Origin: Clostridium sp. MSJ-8
GTDB lineage: Bacteria > Bacillota > Clostridia > Clostridiales > Clostridiaceae
Direction of reading: 5' to 3'
DNA: 58,167 nt
Assembly (NCBI RefSeq): GCF_018918325.1
Contig: NZ_JAHLQH010000040.1
Coordinates: 1 to 58,167, forward strand
A program made the position numbers and the translations under genes. How positions within the stretch are numbered: the stretch's first letter is position 1; each line of letters starts with the position of its first letter. The notes under the pieces are model-generated. The model was not told where the DNA came from. It made no database searches and saw only the letters and a program-made list of their open reading frames with translations. Below, in pieces: positions 55,276-58,167 of this stretch.

Positions 55276-55350
55276 CATTATATGAAATTATATAAAGATA
55301 ATTATATTAAATAAAAGCGTTAAGTGAAATAAGAAACGGGACAATTTATA

Positions 55351-55403
55351 AAAAAAGATTAATTACAAAAATTCATAAAAAGTATTTGTAATTAATCTTT
55401 TTT
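55351..55403 (-). terminator. Terminator of the beta-helix protein gene
   Basis: A ~19-bp stem (AAAAAAGATTAATTACAAA and its complement) carries T-runs on both strands and lies just after the minus-strand stop codon. Confidence 0.8.
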
Positions 55404-55411
55404 AGATAATA

Positions 55412-57208
55412 TTAGTTTATTGCTTTTCCGTTTACATATAAAGTATATCCATTGAAATCAATATTACTATTGCTGGAATCAGAATTATTTAAAGTAGTGA
55501 TATAGCTATCGCCTGTTAATTTGATTTTAGAAGTTTTGTCGAGTGTTAAAGTAATTGACTTAGCAGTGTTATCACCATTTATAGTTCCTTCATAATAAGA
55601 ATTAGTTTTCATAGTCATATCTAAAGTTGATATTGAATCAATTACTATATTGCCTGTTGCAGTTTGATTAGTCATGTTTAATGAAACAATACCACCATTA
55701 GAACCACTATTTCCCCAAGAATCCTTTTGTGCTCTTAAGAAATTTTCATCAGAATCATTATTAACTATAGAGTTGTTTGTTAGATTTATAGTAGCTGTTG
55801 TATTAGTAATATAGAATGAGTCCCCGTTATTAGTAGTGATTTTACTGTCTTTTGCAGTAAATTCTGAAACCCCATCTGCTGCATCTCCACTCATTGATTG
55901 ATATAAGAATATATTTTTATATGTTGTAGATTGACCATTTAATTTATTGTTTGTATCTGTTAAGTTGACATTATCTAAAGAAACAGAATTTTTACCTTCA
56001 ATGACAATACCTTCAGAGGCTTTAGCTACTAATGTTGCATTACTGACGTTTATATTAGCTGTTGAATATACTGTTGGTGAACCTTGACCTGTAGTAGTAT
56101 ATGTTCCACCATCAACTGTAACTGTTCCACCTCCACGGTCTGTTCTTATTGCAGCTGAAGATGTTCCAGAAGTGTTTATAGTTAAGTTATAAGCATTCAT
56201 AATTCCACCACCAGTAGTCATAATTCCACCTGAATTATCTTTTGAAGTAGTTATTTTTGAATCACTTATAGTTACTGTTGTTTCATCACTTGAAGAATTA
56301 TTTGTAGTAGCTGATCCACCATAACAGAATACACCATTTGCACCTGTTGCATCAGTTGTTACAGTGATATTTTTTAAAGTTAAATTAGCACCATCTTTTG
56401 CAAGTATTGCTGAGTTTATTCCGTAGAAACTTGTATTATCACCACCATCAGAATCACCTGTTTTATTTACAGTTATATTTGACATGTTTACAGTATTATC
56501 ACTATCTATTAATAATGCATTTTCATCAGCAGTTGTAGATTCGTATGAGCCACTTGTTATTGTATCATCACTTTTTATTTCATTGCTTGAAGAATAAGTA
56601 ATGGGTGAACTGTCATTACCTCCAAAGTTATCTGGTTTTCCTTGTGTAACGGTATCAGAGCTTAAAAAGAATTTAGTTGCAATTATACTATCTGTGTAAG
56701 TTAAACCTGAAGTTAGTATAATGATAATTAATATAGAAGCAATTATTTTTTTGCTAGATTTAAATGTTTCTTTGAATGTCTTTTTGTTAAATGAAGACAT
56801 TACAAGATATACTAATAAAATAGATGAAATAAAAGCTTCAGTTCCAAATGCTATATAGTAACCATAAGATAGAGAAGAGTTATTGTTATCGTTTGGCATT
56901 CCACCAGAAGGGGCATTATTATCTTCACCATCTGTTTTTTCTGGTGGTTCTCCCATATTGTCATTAGTTGGTTTGTTAGTGTCAGTACTATTTGAATTGT
57001 TATTTGCATTAGTTGTTTCATCAGAAGTATTTTGTGAATTTTCATTAGGCATATCTGGTGGAGCACCATTTTCTCCTTGCATTTGAGGAGCACCGCTATT
57101 CATAGAAGTAGCAATATGATTTTTGGCATAATTCATAGTGAAAAACATAGAAGTGCACATTATACATATAAAAACAATCATTATAATATTTTTAATTTTT
57201 CTTTTCAA
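55412..57208 (-). CDS. Membrane-anchored right-handed beta-helix surface protein
   Basis: This ~598-aa protein has three hydrophobic segments at ~8-28, ~117-138 and ~155-175. An Asn/Thr/Pro-rich loop (GAPPDMPNEN, GMPNDNNN) separates the first two, and a ~400-residue Ser/Thr/Asn-rich extracellular region follows. That region consists of short recurrent beta-strands (ITVNKTGDS, LTLKNITVTTD, TVTISDSKITTS), as in parallel beta-helix adhesins and pectate-lyase-like folds. The listed ATG at 57217 directly abuts AAGGAG; the TTG at 57208, nine bases further, is the better start. No sortase or dockerin motif. Similar proteins often accompany CotH-type kinases, absent here. Confidence 0.75.
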   Translation of the reverse strand: MKRKIKNIIMIVFICIMCTSMFFTMNYAKNHIATSMNSGAPQMQGENGAPPDMPNENSQNTSDETTNANNNSNSTDTNKPTNDNMGEPPEKTDGEDNNAPSGGMPNDNNNSSLSYGYYIAFGTEAFISSILLVYLVMSSFNKKTFKETFKSSKKIIASILIIIILTSGLTYTDSIIATKFFLSSDTVTQGKPDNFGGNDSSPITYSSSNEIKSDDTITSGSYESTTADENALLIDSDNTVNMSNITVNKTGDSDGGDNTSFYGINSAILAKDGANLTLKNITVTTDATGANGVFCYGGSATTNNSSSDETTVTISDSKITTSKDNSGGIMTTGGGIMNAYNLTINTSGTSSAAIRTDRGGGTVTVDGGTYTTTGQGSPTVYSTANINVSNATLVAKASEGIVIEGKNSVSLDNVNLTDTNNKLNGQSTTYKNIFLYQSMSGDAADGVSEFTAKDSKITTNNGDSFYITNTTATINLTNNSIVNNDSDENFLRAQKDSWGNSGSNGGIVSLNMTNQTATGNIVIDSISTLDMTMKTNSYYEGTINGDNTAKSITLTLDKTSKIKLTGDSYITTLNNSDSSNSNIDFNGYTLYVNGKAIN

Positions 57209-57348
57209 TTTAAACATCTCCTTAATAATTGAGTAAAGTTATGTTTTGTTATATTTAATAACTCTTTTCTCTATAGCTATATATTAATATTTATTTATTA
57301 AATGAAACTTAAAAAAAGTAAAAACAAGTTTCACAATACATTGTGAGT

Positions 57349-57376
57349 TGTAGTCAAGTAAAATATCGTATATAAT
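57349..57376 (+). promoter_or_regulatory. Candidate promoter of the lone tRNA-Arg
   Basis: TTGTAG (57349-57354), 16 bp and TATAAT (57371-57376), 17 bp before the tRNA. Confidence 0.45.
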
Positions 57377-57393
57377 TGTTATAACTGATATAT

Positions 57394-57467
57394 ATTCCTA
57401 TAACTCAGCTGGATAGAGTGCAGGACTTCGAATCCTGAAGTCGTGGGTTCGAATCCCACTAGGAATG
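57394..57467 (+). tRNA. tRNA-Arg(TCG), CCA not encoded
   Basis: Full cloverleaf: acceptor ATTCCTA/TAGGAAT, D-stem ACTC/GAGT, anticodon stem CAGGA/TCCTG with loop CTTCGAA, T-stem GTGGG/CCCAC, discriminator G. The 3' end runs into GTCC rather than CCA, unlike the 20 genes of the array. It lies alone between the surface protein gene and the rRNA operon and has its own terminator. Confidence 0.88.
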
Positions 57468-57480
57468 TCCTAAACCAAGT

Positions 57481-57522
57481 AATAGTACCATTTCTATAAT
57501 GTTAGAAGGGTGCTATTTTTTA
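57481..57522 (+). terminator. Terminator after tRNA-Arg(TCG)
   Basis: AATAGTACC pairs with GGGTGCTATT (57508-57517, one G-T) and is followed by a T-run. Confidence 0.65.
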
Positions 57523-57822
57523 TAGAATAATATAATTAGGATGAATTAGAAGTTAGCATAAATAAGGTTAAACCAAAGCTTTTTGAAAACAATATTAATT
57601 TCTGTTTTTATTTTTACTTTGCGAAAACATAGCCTGGAGTGTCAATATAATAAAAAAAGGCGAAAAATAAAGAATAAGATAGATAATGCAAAGATATTTT
57701 GAAAAAATGGCTATATTATAATAATCACAATGTATTTTATGGTGGTAAGATAAAACACGTCGCTGAGGCAGACAAGTAATGACGAATAAAACTAAAGAAA
57801 AAAAGTTTTTCAAAAAAAGTTG

Positions 57823-57851
57823 TTGACAAGTGTCTGATGAGGTGATAAGAT
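57823..57851 (+). promoter_or_regulatory. rRNA operon promoter
   Basis: TTGACA (57823-57828), 17 bp and TAAGAT (57846-57851). An AT-rich upstream stretch (A/T tracts at 57797-57822) could act as an UP element. Transcription should begin near 57858, about 107 nt before 16S. A partly similar block, GGTGGTAAGATA with a GTCGCTGAGG tail, occurs 100 bp upstream (57741) without a clear -35. Confidence 0.8.
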
Positions 57852-57964
57852 AGAGAAGTCGCTTGAGGGCGATAGGATATGATCTTTGAAAATTGAACAG
57901 AATGATAAATTAAGAACCAGCAATTCTTTATGAGTAAGTTTTAGAGCTATTATTGATTAAACTT

Positions 57965-58167
<203 letters not shown>

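Overview
The window is low-GC, AT-rich Firmicute DNA. The start of a 16S rRNA gene at the right edge reads like Clostridium sensu stricto (cluster I). The clostridial type of GltX, an FprA flavodiiron protein, a T-box in front of gltX and many AGGAGG-type ribosome binding sites with TTG/GTG starts agree. I cannot name the species.

Layout. 1-6.0 kb is accessory: a complete IS21-type insertion sequence with a 5-bp target duplication, an internally deleted IS3-type remnant, a chimeric acetyltransferase, two nucleotidyltransferase-fold proteins, and a membrane-anchored protein with a HEPN-like RNxxxH motif directly after the second one. 6.0-11.1 kb holds a metallophosphoesterase, a MATE exporter and, on the minus strand, a TAXI-type binding lipoprotein + GltS + unlisted 57-aa protein operon. 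11.4-16.8 kb holds a Nudix hydrolase, an ECF sigma/anti-sigma pair, an unknown protein and a flavodoxin/CMD/EamA/nitrilase run. 17-24.8 kb holds a lipoprotein, a CbiK-like chelatase, an A-type flavoprotein, a two-component system with a very large sensor, and small proteins.

24.8-27.3 kb is a TPP-riboswitch-controlled thiamine salvage operon (thiM-thiE-thiD). 27.4-31.6 kb is a MarR regulator with a consensus promoter overlapped by two palindromes, driving a heterodimeric ABC exporter with one degenerate ATP site. 32.2-34.0 kb has pgi and a YaiI-type protein. 34.4-37.2 kb has a seven-repeat Y_Y_Y-like protein translationally coupled to a lytic transglycosylase, neither with a signal peptide. 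37.3-42.1 kb has a pseudouridine synthase, a candidate small RNA with two C-rich hairpin loops, a T-box-controlled gltX, and convergent glnS. 42.3-46.8 kb is pcrA-ligA plus a small membrane protein. 47-53.3 kb has an orphan family-5 binding protein, an unknown 521-aa protein, and an AIR-synthase-like/rph/rdgB/yfcE housekeeping operon.

53.4-55.2 kb is a 20-gene tRNA array containing an imperfect tandem duplication. It is followed by a minus-strand beta-helix surface protein, a lone tRNA-Arg(TCG) without encoded CCA, and an rRNA operon promoter and 16S 5' end. Degenerate copies of one intergenic repeat family occur near 20.0, 31.7-32.0 and 34.2 kb. The signals I rate highest as possibly undescribed are the signal-less Y_Y_Y/transglycosylase pair, the C-rich-loop RNA, the NTase/HEPN-TM pair, the TAXI-GltS-microprotein operon and the dispersed repeat.
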